Shown here one piece after another: positions 23,101 through 35,052 of a stretch of DNA of 64,000 nucleotides. Every line of letters begins with the position of its first letter. The first letter of the stretch is position 1. Made by a program: the position numbers and the translations under genes. Origin of the DNA: Combretum micranthum (taxonomy: Eukaryota; Streptophyta; Magnoliopsida; Myrtales; Combretaceae). The stretch lies in the NCBI GenBank assembly GCA_024138025.1, contig JAMXBD010004241.1, positions 1 through 64,000 on the forward strand. Reading direction: 5' to 3'. A model generated the notes under the pieces. The model was not told the origin of the DNA. It saw only the letters and a program-made list of their open reading frames with translations, and made no database searches.

Positions 23101-25025
23101 GGCATAAACAAAAATCAAAGCCATAAAAAGTTAGATCTACAAAATATAATAACTTTAAACAAGAAAATAATTATAATACAAGGTAATAAAAGTGGAGAAG
23201 AGAAAGATTTCATTTTTGGCATCATCATCCTAAGCTTTTAAGCTTATGGAAGTTCATTTGATGCATGAAACCTTCATTATACTTTACCTATATCACCTAT
23301 GGAGCTTTGGGATGAAGATTTGCTTAGAAAATCTTTAAAAATGAAGTGTGGAAGCCATGGAAGATGTGGGGCAGCTTGTTTATTGGAGAAACATGAACAA
23401 GAAGAAGAAGAAAAGAGAGGAAATAGAGAGAGAAAAGGTTAAGGAATAAAAGAGGAGAAGAAGAGTAAATGAAGGAGAGAGAGAAATGAGTGTATTAAAT
23501 GTGTTTTAATTAATTGAAGAGAGAAAAAAAAATAAAACATGCAGAAAATAGAGGGGGGCTGGCGTGAATTTGAGGAGAGAGGGAGAGAGGAATTTTGTTG
23601 AATTTGACTTGAAATTGTAATGTAATTAATGGTATGTGTAACTTTTTGAAGAAGAATTGAAATATAATTAATTTTAGTCAAAATATGAGTGGATAAAGGA
23701 CAATGGCAGCCATAAATAGGGTCAAAAATCTGCCATGAATTGTGGGATTATGTGTAGAAAGATTGAAGTGAAAAGGAAGTGATATGTGTAAGGTGTACTT
23801 GAAGGTATGGGTTGTAAAAGTACTTTATTAATAAAATAAATTAAAATAAAATAAAATTAGAAAATTTATTCCAAATATTTGTAGCAGATTTTTCATATTT
23901 AAAATTAAATAATTATTTGAATTATTTTAGTAATTTAACAAATATGTTACCGGTACGATCAAAATACGCGAATATGGGCTATAAATAATATTTTTATAAC
24001 CCGAAAAATTCTAAAAAATTATTTTATGAAAAAAAATATTTTTAAAATATTTTTCAATTATTAAATTGATTTATTTTATTTTTAGTATCGGATCTTAAAC
24101 AGAATCTGATCCCGTAAAAACCCGAAACGAATTAAATTTTAGAAAAAAAAAATTTCTATAACATATAAAATATTTATCTTAAAATATAAGGCTTTATAAA
24201 AATAATAAAATTTTGTAATGAAATAAAAATGAATAGTGCAAAAGACGACTCAATTACCGGTAATAATGGAAATACGATAAAAAGGTTATAACTGTAACTT
24301 TTATAACCCGAAAAATTATATAACTGATATATTTAGAAATCTTATGAAATTACGAGTCTAACGGTACTATTGGTATATTTTTGATATCTCGAGCCCCGGG
24401 ACACGCTTTTCGAAGTCTGTGTCCGAACGGATTCGAAATAGGTCAAAAATTTACCAATCTGATATTTTAAAACAAACTCATATTACTATGAGCTATTCTA
24501 CATATTTAGCTACGCCTCGGCCTCTAGGGTTAGGGGCACTAGGTTGCCGGACTTAGGCTATTGCATTCCGATTAAGGTTTCCGGGTGATTTTTCCGGTTT
24601 AGACCTTTGCCAATTTGGAAACTGATATTTATGTTTATACAACATATTTAATTTGAGAAATCTATTTTTAAATTTTATTTTTGTAAGTATTTAATATCTC
24701 TTAATATTTTCGGAATTCTTGAATCGAGTTTTATTTCCGAAGGTCAATCATTATTTACTTTTTAATAGTTTGTTTTTGGGCTTTATATTACCCGATTTTA
24801 TAAGTTGGAGTTAAATATGTAATTTTTCGTACGTCGTGGTTTGAATTTGAAGACCACTGTGTTCTTATTTTTTTTAAAGATTTTCATTTTCTCAAGATTA
24901 AGAAGTTTATGTATTCGTTCGCGTTTTTGGGCTAGTTGAAATTTGGTTTTAATTTGGAGTGATTTTTAGGGTTTATTTTCGAAGTCCATCTTAAAATTAT
25001 TTATTGAAATTTTCCGGGGCTTACA
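20130..25025. mobile_element. Family A solo LTR (4,896 bp), TSD ctgtc
   Basis: Starts TGTCACGCCCCGAAGGGTAC, ends CCGGGGCTTACA, and is flanked by ctgtc at 20125-20129 and 25026-25030. The head (about 20130-20900) matches subtype A1 (39017 and 1-2999 copies), while the body (repeat array, A/T-rich tail, gaga-rich zone near 23400-23600) matches subtype A2 (25728 and 53346 copies), so it is a mosaic or an ancestral form. The conserved block lies at about 21394-21510. No internal retrotransposon region adjoins it, hence solo. Confidence 0.93.
21845..22870. repeat. Degenerate tandem array, six units of about 165-225 bp
   Basis: A core of the type cttcattt...acataaaa...cattttgaacttg...aaaatccgaatttcac recurs with cttcattt at 21852, 22018, 22222, 22387, 22549 and 22773. 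The equivalent region has only three units in the copies at 25728 (about 27408-27790) and 53346 (about 55012-55400), which accounts for part of the length difference. Confidence 0.7.
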
Positions 25026-25727
25026 CTGTCCCTTGACCCTACAAGGTTTACACTCTTTACAAAAGCACTAATTAATGACACTTAACATTAATGTGCTTTG
25101 AAGGGTTTTATGTTATATATTCTTGTGAGTGCTTGTATTACATGTATGGTGCATAGCATGGCCCCTAGGTCTTATGTAATTGGCAGGTTTTATTTTTTAT
25201 TTTTTTTATTATTTCATGGATTATAATTTTATAAATACGACTTGCATGTCGTTTTGTTTATTGTAATTTAATGTTACTAGTTGAAGTAGGATTTTTGTAT
25301 CTTTTTCATCATTGTAATGAAGATATAAAGATGTAATGAAGACCTTTCCTATTCCATGATGATGGAGAAATGAGAGCCTTGATGAAGATACAAGGAATTT
25401 TTCAACTTAGATCCATGTTGATGGATCTTTACCTTAAGATTGTGCTATTTGTCTTCATATTGGCTTATGAAGATCAATATAGATTAAGGGCCATGCTATG
25501 ACACAATTTTATTTATTCTATATGCATAATATATATCTTGTATGATGATATGTTTACATGTATGCGACACCATGTTTACAACCATATACTTAATATCCAT
25601 TACATGTGATAATAAGATAAAATATCACCTTTTAAATCCCTCAAATAATATTAAGTTAAATGCCACCCATGATTTAACACCTGTCAAGACTTTGATCACC
25701 ATAATGTAGGTTCTTCCAAAGCAGGGT
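25026..25727 (+). other. Copia-1 leader, middle part
   Basis: Begins with the second ctgtc TSD copy, then ccttgaccctacaagg, which continues the ccctgcaaggggatg broken at 20129. No gene. It ends at the TSD agggt (25723-25727) of the next nested LTR; the leader resumes at 29156 and runs to the gag start near 29534. Confidence 0.75.
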
Positions 25728-26359
25728 TGTCACGCCCCATAGGGGTATCTTAAACATAACAGTCCGCCACATACTATAAAGACCCTCGAATTCCCATCCG
25801 AGCCCTTCGGGAGTCTTGTATAGATGTAAAGCGTCCCTTTACGACAATAGAATACTCGGCTCAATGGAGTTAGGAGTTTAATGTGGCATTCATCAGCCAT
25901 AGATAATAAATCAAAACACATGTATATAGATTATAAAGTCTAAGGGGCATTCCCCCGTAAAATAATATTAAGTCCATTACAGTCATCCAGAATCCTTTGG
26001 TTTCCAACAGAAGTCTACACAAAATCGAAATAAACTTCTAAAGGAAACTCCTAGCTCTGGTACCTGGGCTGTAGCCTGCCTCGGCCTAAGCTAAATGAAC
26101 TCATGCTGCAACAAGTAGAAACTATAGGGGCGTAAGCTAACTAGCTTAGTGAGTAAAAACTTTCATATTACAATTAAGACAAATCAATCAAGCAAGTGAT
26201 TAATCAAGCAAGTGAAATGCATCAAACAAATGAGTTCAGCAAACATATGATTAGCCGGAAATCATATGTTGATGGACTTGCGCCCTCTATCCCGAGTTAG
26301 CAGATTAACGAATCCTACGGTACGATGCCGTTTAAGCTCACGGTCAATTGAACAATACT

Positions 26360-26455
26360 TCATTTTATGGATCACAATTAACCAACATATTCGTTTTATG
26401 GATCACAATTAACCAACATATTCGTTTTATGGATCACGAAAAACCAACCAATGCT
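26360..26455. repeat. 31-bp minisatellite, three copies
   Basis: Units of the type ttttatggatcacaattaacc plus a short linker start at 26363, 26394 and 26425. The units follow one another directly, with no unique spacers. Confidence 0.85.
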
Positions 26456-26935
26456 AATGCTCCATCCCCATCGTGATATGAATGAGTTCAATTATGATTG
26501 AAGTCCAATAATCGATTAATCCAATTCTTTTAGGTGGCCAAGCAATATTCGCAGACAATCAATTCTAACTCATCTCTATACAAGCAATAACTTATCGCCC
26601 GGCTTCGATATTCTTTAAGTTCATCTTCACATTCAACAGCAGACAAATATAATTCTCGACTAACGCCATCATGCATAATCATTCTTTTCATCTTTTCTTA
26701 GCAACTAGTGCAACTATTATTACAATCACAAGCAATAATTGAAATCGGAAGTGATACTCACTCGGCCATGGTATGCCGGTCTCTTAATAATATTAGTCGG
26801 GTGGTAGGGTATCGTTGTGCTCGAGATCACCTACAAATAAGAGCAACCTAATAAGAATCTCATCACTTAACTAATTCAAGCTATGCATCTAAACTAATCA
26901 AAATCGTAATTCTCGCTATTTACGGAAGTTCCAAC

Positions 26936-27050
26936 TTAAAACGGCCATAACTTGGTCATTTTAACTCGGAATTTCATAAATTTTATATCGATTTCTATCT
27001 ACTTCGAAAGATCTATCTATTTCTAATATTATTTTCAAGTTTTTAAAACA
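26936..27050. repeat. Block conserved in all family A LTRs
   Basis: gccataacttggtcatttt, then cggaatttc and tcgatttctatctacttcg, lies about 1.2-1.3 kb from the TGTCACG end in the plus-oriented copies. Counterparts are at about 21394, 40315 and 54547, and inverted at about 58255-58380 and 1600-1735. It is visibly more conserved than its surroundings. Confidence 0.8.
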
Positions 27051-29533
27051 TTAAGGTCACGGAACAGAGGGATCAGATCTGTTCTGTAACTTCTCCTTTT
27101 CCGAAAAAGTGTTTCGCATTTGGTAAAAATGTTCCTAGTTGATGATTCATGTATAGATAGTATATGAATGAATTCCTAGTATGAATGTCATGTAATGAGC
27201 TCAACATATGCATGGTCTTGATGATTTTTGATGATGAACTCTTACGAACTCCCAATTATTTTAAAACTCCATAATGGTCACTTCTAAAAATCTATTCTTT
27301 CCAACTTTGCATTCCCTAGGGTTTTTAGGATTTTATTCTTGGAATTTACTTGTTATCTAAATGAAAATGAGTTCTTAACATCTATACTATCCATGACCTT
27401 CATTTATGCATAGAAATTCACATTTTTCACTTGGTAAAGGTATTTTTAAACAAGCTTTTCACAAAAATCCGAATTTTGGGAGATTTTCATTTCTTGCATA
27501 TTTCTCATGAGAAAACTTATTTAATGCATCAAAATTTGAAGCTTTATTATATCTATTGTCTAAGGACTTCATTTAACTCATAAAACATGCAATTTAAGCT
27601 TGAATACTAGGTGTTTATGTAGGCATTACTCTAAATTACGAATTTAACAAACTAATCACTATCTCAAGATTTTCCATTCTAACTCCACTACTTGTTTTAC
27701 ATATTGCTCATGCCTAAACTCATCTAAACTTATAAAAATCATTCCTTAAGGGTACCTATTACATATACCTTCCATTTTTCATGAAAAATATGAGTTTTAA
27801 AGTGGTTTGGTGGTTTTTAAAATAGGGTTCCAAAATCATCCGAATTTCCATAAGACACTTCTAACAAAAATATTTTCTTTTTCAAGTTTCTTGCCTCCTA
27901 TGCATGAAGATCTACCATCTAACACACCTGTATACATGCAAGGCTAAGCTTTTATGATCATTAATGCATGAAAGCTCAAGTTATCCACATGAACATAAAT
28001 GTAAATAAAAATATGAGTGCCTAAACACTAGATCTACCACATATAGTGCATGAATCATGAGTTTCATGGCATGAACATAAATTTCTATGCAAGATCTCTA
28101 CTTTACATGCATGAACAAGATGATATTCCAACAAAAACTCTTTTAAACACTAGATCTACTTCTTGTGATGGCTTTATATTCTTGTATTAGTGTTTTATGT
28201 CCCTAGCATATGCTCATTGGGATTAAAAGTGAAAAACACTCAAGAATGGTCTTGCCATTACAAGATTTGGTAATAACAAAGCTTGAAATCATCACATTAA
28301 TGGAGATTTGGAGATGAAAAGAAGAGAAAATAAGCTTGTGAGTGTGTGTATGAGTGTGTGTGTGTCACGGCAATGTAGAGAGGAGAAGAGAGGGTTTTCA
28401 ACCTTTCTTAAAATTTGAAAGAGTGAAAATGAGGAGAGAGAGAGAAAAAGGAGCTTATATAATGAATAGATTAGGGTTTTAATTGAATAAAAATAGTAAA
28501 AATAAAACAAAAATGAGGGGGAATTGGGGAGGGGGGTGTTGGCCAAGGGGTAAGGGAGAGAGAGAGAATTTGAAAATTTGATAAAATTTGTATTTTGTGT
28601 AATAAATTGTAATAATTGTATTAATTAATTAGGAAACAAAATTTCTTGGAAAAGAAAATTGTAATGAGTAGTTGTAAGGATGTAAGAATAGGGTATGGGT
28701 AGTGTGTAGTGTAGGTTGTACTTGTGAATAGTAGACAAGACATCTACTTTACCGGTTGCAACGCAATTACGAGAAAAAAGCTATAACTGTAATTTTCATA
28801 GCCCGGAAAATTATAAAATTGATATTTTTGAAATCCTTATAAAATTATGGTTCTAATGAATATTCCAAAATATTTTTTTGAGTTTGTGGTCCCGGGGCAC
28901 GTTTTTCCGTAATTGAGCTCGGGAAGGCTCGGAATTGAAAAATTCTCGAATTTAAAACTTTTTAAGGTTTAAAATATACTTTAAAACAATAATTCATATT
29001 CATTAACTTTATAAAACTTCTTTTATTATGAAACCAAAGGAAAGCCGGATTTAGGGTTTCTAAGCTTCTCTCACTAGACTTAAATTGGACTGGATTAGGG
29101 TTTCGCTTTTCAACTCCCGGGGTTTACTTAACTACTAAAAATACCAGGGTTTACAAGGGTGCATTAGGTTATCTTAGTAAGGCAGGATGGGTAATGGTGC
29201 TACTCATATGTTTAATATGGTTCGACTTAATTAGGTTATCAAAACAGTTTTAGCCCTAAGGCGTTAGATAGGATTTGAACATGCCATAACATATGATGTC
29301 AAAAATCCCATAAAAGATCTAAGAGTTACATGCGATGTAATTGGTAAGGAGTTACCTACCTAAATAACTTAACTTTAAGCGTCATGCCAAAGCTGACTTA
29401 GAGTTAGGTGAAATATGGATCTTAGCCCACTAGAATGCAATAATTAAATGCAACAACATTAATAATGAGGGTTATTGATTTAGTGGGAGTTTTAATTTAT
29501 TAAAATAAACTTTGAATAAGTAATTATAGATCA

Positions 29534-30412
29534 ATGGCTACAAAAACACTTTAAATTATCATTGCAATCTATCCTTGAAAAGGACAAGTTGATTGGAACC
29601 AATTTTCTCGACTGGTTCAAAAACTTGAGAATTGTTCTCAAACAAGAAAAGAAGCTACATGCCTAGATGAGCCTGTCTCTCAAGAGCCTCTAGCCAATAC
29701 TTCAAGAACTCAAAAGGATGCTTATAAGAAGCATTCTGATGATTATCTTGAAGTAGGATGCCTAATGCTTGCTACCATGAGTCCAAAACTTCAAAAGAGT
29801 CTAGAAACATGGAAGCTTATGAGATGATTGTCCATCATAAGGAAATGTTTCAACAGCAGGCCAGACATGAATGGTATGAGATTGCCAAGCCTACAGTCTT
29901 GCAAGTTGGCTGAAGGAGGATCAGTACCTATGTCCTAAAGACAAAGGTTATATTAATCATCGTGAAAGGCTTGGATTTCCTATAAGCCAAGAGTTTGCTA
30001 TTGATTTGATCCTAAATTCATTACCAGATGGTTATGAGCAGTTTGTTGTGAACTATAATATGAATAACATGGACAAATCAATTTCTGAATTGCATTCGAT
30101 GCTTAAAACTTTTGAAGATAATATCAAGAAGTAGAAGCCTAGTAATGTTTTGATAGTTTAGAATGGGAAGGGCATGAAGAAGAGAGGTAAGGGAAATGTT
30201 AAGGCTATGAAAAGTTCAAAGCCTCAGCCTAAGCCCAAGCCTAAACCAAAGGCAACGCCTCCTAAGGAAGGAGTTTGTTTCCACTATAGTGAGCTAGGTT
30301 ACTGGAAGAGCAACTACAAACTTTACTTAGAAGATCTAAAAAAAAAAAAAAAAGGGAAGAGTAGTCAGACTACTGCTTCAGGTATCTATGTTATAGAGAT
30401 TTAAAGAAGGGC
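29534..30412 (+). pseudogene. Copia-1 gag remnant
   Basis: Begins at ATGGCTACAAAAACACTT. After early frame damage the text LEKDKLIGTNFLDWFKNL and RIVLKQEKKLHVLDEPVSQE is readable (about 29570-29690), followed by KDAYKKHSDDYLEVGCLML and KLQKSLETW. A later open frame at 30174-30404 carries KPKPKPKAT and a knuckle reading CFHYSELGYWKSNY: of the C-C-H-C zinc ligands only the first cysteine is left. A lysine run (coded by an A15 tract at 30338) follows. The copy is dead through stops and lost ligands. Confidence 0.83.
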
Positions 30413-31700
30413 AAAGTTAACCTACGAATTGGAAATGGAGCAAACGTTGTTGCCCTAACTATAGGAACTTATGAATTGATTTTGCCCAACGAGCTTTTGT
30501 TAGTGTTGAACAATTGCTCTTGTGTTCCTGCTTTCATTAGGAATATTATTTATGTTTCTTGTTTAGACAATGAAGGTTTCACATTTATTTTTTAGAATAA
30601 TAAATGTTCCATTTATAATAAAAACATGTATTATGCAAATGCTGATTTACTTGATGGTCTTTATGTTCTAAATCTGAAATCAGATAATGGATCAATCTAT
30701 AACATAAATACTAAGAGACTTAAATCCCATGATTTAAATATGACCTACCTATGGCATTGTTATCTTGGTCATATAAATGAGAAACACATGTCAAAACTCC
30801 ATAAAGATGGATTTTTAGATTTATTTGATTTTAAATCATTTGAAATATGCAAGCCTTATTTATTAGGCAAGATGACCAAAGATTCTTTTACTAGGGACAG
30901 TGAATGGGCAATTGATTTATTGGACCTAACACATATTGATGTATGAGGTCCATTAACCGTTGCTGCTAAAGGAGGTCACCAGTACTTCATCATATTTACT
31001 AATGATTTTCAGTAGATATGGACACGTCTTTTTAATGAGACATAAATCTAAATCATTTGAAATGTTCAAAGTTTTTCAGAATGAAGTACAAAACTAGCTT
31101 GGCAAAACAATCAAAGTGCTCCGATCAGATCGATGTGGTGAATATGTAAGCCAAGAATTTAAGGACCATCTTAGAAATTGTGGAATAATCTCACAATAAA
31201 CTCTACCTAAAACACCACAATGGGATGGTATATCTAAAAAGAGGAATAGAACCTTATTAAATATGGTTCGATCTATGATGCGTCAAATAGATTTTCAATC
31301 ATCCTTTTAAGGCTATGCCCTAGAGACAGCTACATTTAGGTTAAATTGTGTTTCTTCTAAGGTGGTTAAAAAGACACCATATGAGATATGGACTAGAAAT
31401 GTCCTAGTCTGTCTTCCCTTAAGATTTGGGGTTGTGAGGCTTCTGTGAGACGTCAAGCCTTAGACAAATTAGGACCTAAGTTAGGTAAAATACTTTTTAT
31501 GGGCTATCTAAAAGGAACCAAAAGTTATTATTTTGAAATCCTCTGTAAACAAAGTGTTTGTTGCTTGGAATGGTATCTTTTAAGGAAAAAGAGTTTATCT
31601 CTAAAAGAACCAGTGGGAGTAAAATATATCTCGAAGTGGTATGAGATCTATAAAATAGTCTTACGCCGCCAGCAGAAAGTCAACGAAATATATAGTTAGT
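30413..31700 (+). pseudogene. Copia-1 protease remnant and integrase
   Basis: Gag text GIYVIEI ends at a stop (30402) and is followed directly by protease text from behind the active site (VNLRIGNGANVVALTIGTYEL). The segment that should hold the catalytic aspartate triad is absent. The pre-integrase region is in 30626-30946: LWHCYLGHINEKHMSKLHKDG (zinc-binding H-C type), FEICKPYLLGKMTK, then GPLTVAAKGGHQYF. The integrase core is broken over frames: IIFTNDF, VLRSDRCGEY, and TPQWDGISKKRNRT near 31200, where the expected glutamate is replaced. Distal text (TPYEIW, LGKILFMGYLKGTKSYYF) runs to about 31540. Confidence 0.8.
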
Positions 31701-31729
31701 TGTTGACCCTCCACAGTTAACACAAGGCC

Positions 31730-32970
31730 CATATAGGTTTGATAGAGTACAACATCAACTTGAGAGATATGAATTTCTCATTACAGATAGTCACGATATG
31801 TTACTTATGGATCAAAATGAGCTCAATAACTATCAAGGGGCCATGTTGGTTCCAGATTCTGAGAAATGGCTAGAAGCCATGAAATCTGAAATGCAATCCA
31901 TGTATGACAATCAAGTATGGACTTTGATTGATCCACCTGAAAGGTACAAAGACCATTGGGTGCAAATGGGTTTTTTTTAAAGAAGAAAAATAGACATGGA
32001 TTGCAATGTGCATACCTTTAATGCATGATTAGTGGTGAAGGGTTTCAAACAAACACATAGAATAGACTATGATGAAACTTTCTTGCCAGTTACAATGCTT
32101 AAATCCATCAGGATTATGATTGACATTGTTGCGTATTATGATTACGAGATTTGGAAAATGGATGTCAGAATAACGTTTCTTAATGGAAACCTACTTAAGG
32201 ATGTGTACATGACACAACCTAAAGGGTTTATTCGTCTTGAGAATTTTGTGAAGGTTTGTAAGCTTCAAAGATCCCTTTATGGACTGAAGCAACCATCTCG
32301 GAGTTGGAACCTTCGTTTTGATGAAGCAATCAAAGAGTTTGATTTCATCAAGAACGAAGATGAACCTTGTGTTGACAAGAAAATTAGTGGGAGTGCAGTA
32401 GTCTTTCTAGTGCAATATGTACATGACATATTACTCATTGGGAACAACATTCTTACCTTGCAAAATGTCAAGTCTTGGATAAGAAAAATGTTTTTCAATG
32501 AGAGACTTAGGTGAGACTACTTATATTATAGGAATTAAGATCTATAGGAATAGATCTAGAAAGCTCATTGGCTAAGTCAGAGTGTGAATATAGACAAAGT
32601 ACTGAATAGGTTCGGTATGCAAGATTTCAAAAGGGGATTCTTGCCCATGTCAGATGGTATAAATCTGAGCAAGACTCAATGTTCAATTACAAATGATGAG
32701 CGAGACCACATGAGTAAGATTCCTCATGCTTTGGCTATTGGATCAATCATGTATGCCATATTGTACACTCGACTAGATGTGTCATATGTATTAAGCATAA
32801 CCAGTAGATATCAATCAAATCCCGATGAACTTCATTGAATAGCAGTCAAGAATATTCTTAGGTACTTAAGAAGAACTAAAGACGCATTCTTGATGGATGG
32901 AGGATTGGAAGACGAGCTAGTTGTAAATAGTTACATGGATGCTAGTTTCCAATCTGACAAGGATGATTTT
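31730..32970 (+). pseudogene. Copia-1 reverse transcriptase with truncated RNase H
   Basis: 31798-31980 has WLEAMKSEMQSMYDNQVWTLI. 32032-32514 has VVKGFKQTHRIDYDETFLPV (the 5' half of the fingers), WKMDVRITFLNG with the first catalytic aspartate, and LQRSLYGLKQPSRSWN. The catalytic box reads LVQYVHDILLIG, so the first aspartate of YVDD is histidine. After a shift, 32584-32838 has HALAIGSIMYAILYTRLDVSYVLSI. RNase H starts (YMDASFQSDKDD near 32932) and is cut off at about 32970, lacking the rest of the domain. The unrelated non-coding 3' part follows. Confidence 0.87.
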
Positions 32971-33798
32971 ATATCACAATTACTAGATATTGTCATCATA
33001 AACATTTCTATTATATTGTTTACATGTTTACTTTATAATAGGATCCTGAATAATTTAATTATTATAAATATCCCTAGATGCTCATTATTGTGGGAACAAT
33101 AATGAATTAAATCTAGTATGAGGTTTGATTGATAATCATGGGATGTTATTTGTATGGAGATACAAATCAAACTCATAGGTACATATTGGAGAACTATGTA
33201 CTGGACTGACCCGATATGAGATCATTACATGGATTTATGTCATAACCGATTCTCAAAATAACGATTTCATCATATCTTTACACCTGAAATCACCATGGAT
33301 TCCAACATGAGGAATATTGTATTTTAACTCAATCAAATATTATCTTTAACCGGATAATTATAAAGGTTGAGATAAGGCATAATGTAAATCATGTAGAAAA
33401 AGCTGAGTGATTGAGATGAGATTTGTCCCTTTCGTTGTGAGAGCGATATCTCTTGGCATCTCGATGAGTGGGACTGAGAAATGCATGGTCGTGCTCAAAT
33501 TAATTGATAGTGTGATCAATTTTATTTGTTTTTATCAGTTTACTTAGAAATCGAGAAATTATAAGATTGAACAATATAAGGATGACACTATCCATAACAG
33601 GTAAAATCGGATCACCGATCTTCATTTGATTTGGGTAAACATAATGTCTTGATAAAGGTCGCTTACGTTATATTTACTGAAAAAACGGTTTTTAAGTTAA
33701 TTGCCAATATCAAATGAACCTATAGGATCACACACAAAAGAATAAGCAAAAAGGGATCATGGATTTTAGATATATATATATATGATTTAGCCTAGTGC
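32971..33798 (+). other. Copia-1 3' non-coding region
   Basis: AT-rich stretch between the truncated RNase H and the purine tract. No protein resemblance. A (ta)-rich atatatatatat lies near 33770. Confidence 0.65.
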
Positions 33799-33809
33799 AA
33801 GTGGGAGAT
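33799..33809 (+). other. Copia-1 polypurine tract
   Basis: aagtgggagat directly before the 3' LTR start TGTTAGTG, the normal plus-strand primer position. Confidence 0.85.
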
Positions 33810-34400
33810 TGTTAGTGATTGTGTCTTAGGCTAATTACTAAGTATTGTTATTTTATGTACTTGAGGCCAATCACCAGTTAGTGATTTAATTTTAAAAATC
33901 CAATGGGAAGAATAAATAAATTATTATTATGAATAATAATTTACTATCACTATCAACCCTAATAAGATTAGGGGCATTATTGTCAGTGCAAAATACTGAC
34001 ATAATATAAATAGGTGTGATAGCGTCTTATTAGGGTTAAGACTTTTACTGTCACATTATATGGGAGAGAAATTCTGTAACCTTAAAAGAGAAACACAAGA
34101 AAACATGATTCTTATCAAATAATCCAGAAGTGTTCTAGATTGTGCTAGCACACAAAGGTGATTCCTTTTGAAGAGTGCTCGTTCGTATGGATACCGTAGA
34201 GGGTAATATGATTTCGTGGTACCTACAGATCCGATCTGCAAATTGATTTCAAGTTTCAAGCTTTTAAAGATATGAAATCAAACTATTTGTTTTTGTTTTA
34301 ATCTAATCAATACACATGGATACTGGGTTAGAGTTTTCTTTTGAATTCCACTGCGAAAGATTTGATCTTTATATTTTTAAACCCTTTGGAAACCCCAACA
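33810..34400 (+). repeat. Copia-1 3' LTR
   Basis: 591 bp, TGTTAGTG...CCCCAACA, followed by the TSD gattt. About 40 substitutions relative to the 5' LTR by visual alignment, mostly transitions. Confidence 0.95.
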
Positions 34401-35052
34401 GATTTGTGGGCTTGATTTTGAAGATAAAGTGAAAGAAGAAGAAGAAGAAGCCGATGGAGAAAAAGAGAAAAAGGGGCAGCAACATAATTGTAAAGAGAGA
34501 GAGATAAGGATAAAAGGAAAATTTTAAAGGATATTTATAAAATAAGATATTAAGTTTAAATATTTCTGATAATTTTTTTAGTACCATAAATATTTAGAAA
34601 ATAATATGAGAACATATATATTAGAAATTTATGAATTGTTATAAAAGACATTTCAAAAGCTTAAAAATGAAAATTTCATATTTAATTTAGATTCAAGTTT
34701 AAAACTGATATTTTTAAACAAGTATTTGATTTCAAAAATTATAAATTTAGTAATATGAAAGTTAACTAAAATTTGAAGGTTTAGAACTTTACTAAATATT
34801 TAAAAATATTTTTTTAAGAATTTAAGAATTTGAATTAGATACGAGAGGAGTTTATTTAGAAAAGAATTTTATAAAATAAATTAAATAGCTTGATTTATCC
34901 AATCGATTTAAAGAAGGAATAAATATAAAGAAAAGAATCACCAATCTCCATTTAACCTATTTACTAACTTAATTATCTCAATTTGTCTATTTCTTTTCTA
35001 TAATTCAATTAACCCATTTCTAATTAACTAGGTGAGAGTTTGGGGTATTTCA
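34401..35052. mobile_element. Family C solo LTR, right part
   Basis: Resumes directly after Copia-1 with the second gattt. Purine-rich at 34425-34520 (gaagaagaag, gagagagagata). It ends TTGGGGTATTTCA at 35052, followed by ataag, one mismatch from the left TSD gtaag at 15371-15375. The flanking gag codons join as YHHCK + KSGHIKKF, which independently supports both borders. Confidence 0.8.

Larger units (their letters stand above)
25728..29155. mobile_element. Family A solo LTR, subtype A2 (3,428 bp), TSD agggt
   Basis: Starts TGTCACGCCCCATAGGGGTA, ends ACCAGGGTTTACA, with agggt at 25723-25727 and 29156-29160. It contains a 31-bp minisatellite (26360-26455), the conserved block at about 26938-27050, three degenerate repeat units, a purine-rich gagagag zone and a possible minus-strand TATA (ttatataagctcc, about 28455). 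Chance open frames inside have no protein resemblance. Confidence 0.95.
18592..34405 (+). mobile_element. Copia-1: full-length Ty1/copia element, TSD gattt
   Basis: Two 591-bp LTRs (18597-19187 and 33810-34400), both TGTTAGTG...CCCCAACA, are flanked by gattt at 18592-18596 and 34401-34405. The primer-binding site follows the 5' LTR and a purine tract precedes the 3' LTR. By eye the LTRs differ at about 40 of 591 positions (about 93% identity). The interior has a long non-coding leader and decayed gag, integrase and RT. Two family A solo LTRs are nested in the leader; without them the element is about 7.5 kb. It sits inside the family C LTR. Confidence 0.95.

Noticed and set aside
26360..26455. 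CRISPR-like regular repeat
   Set aside because: Units are directly adjacent without unique spacers, in plant DNA; it is a minisatellite.
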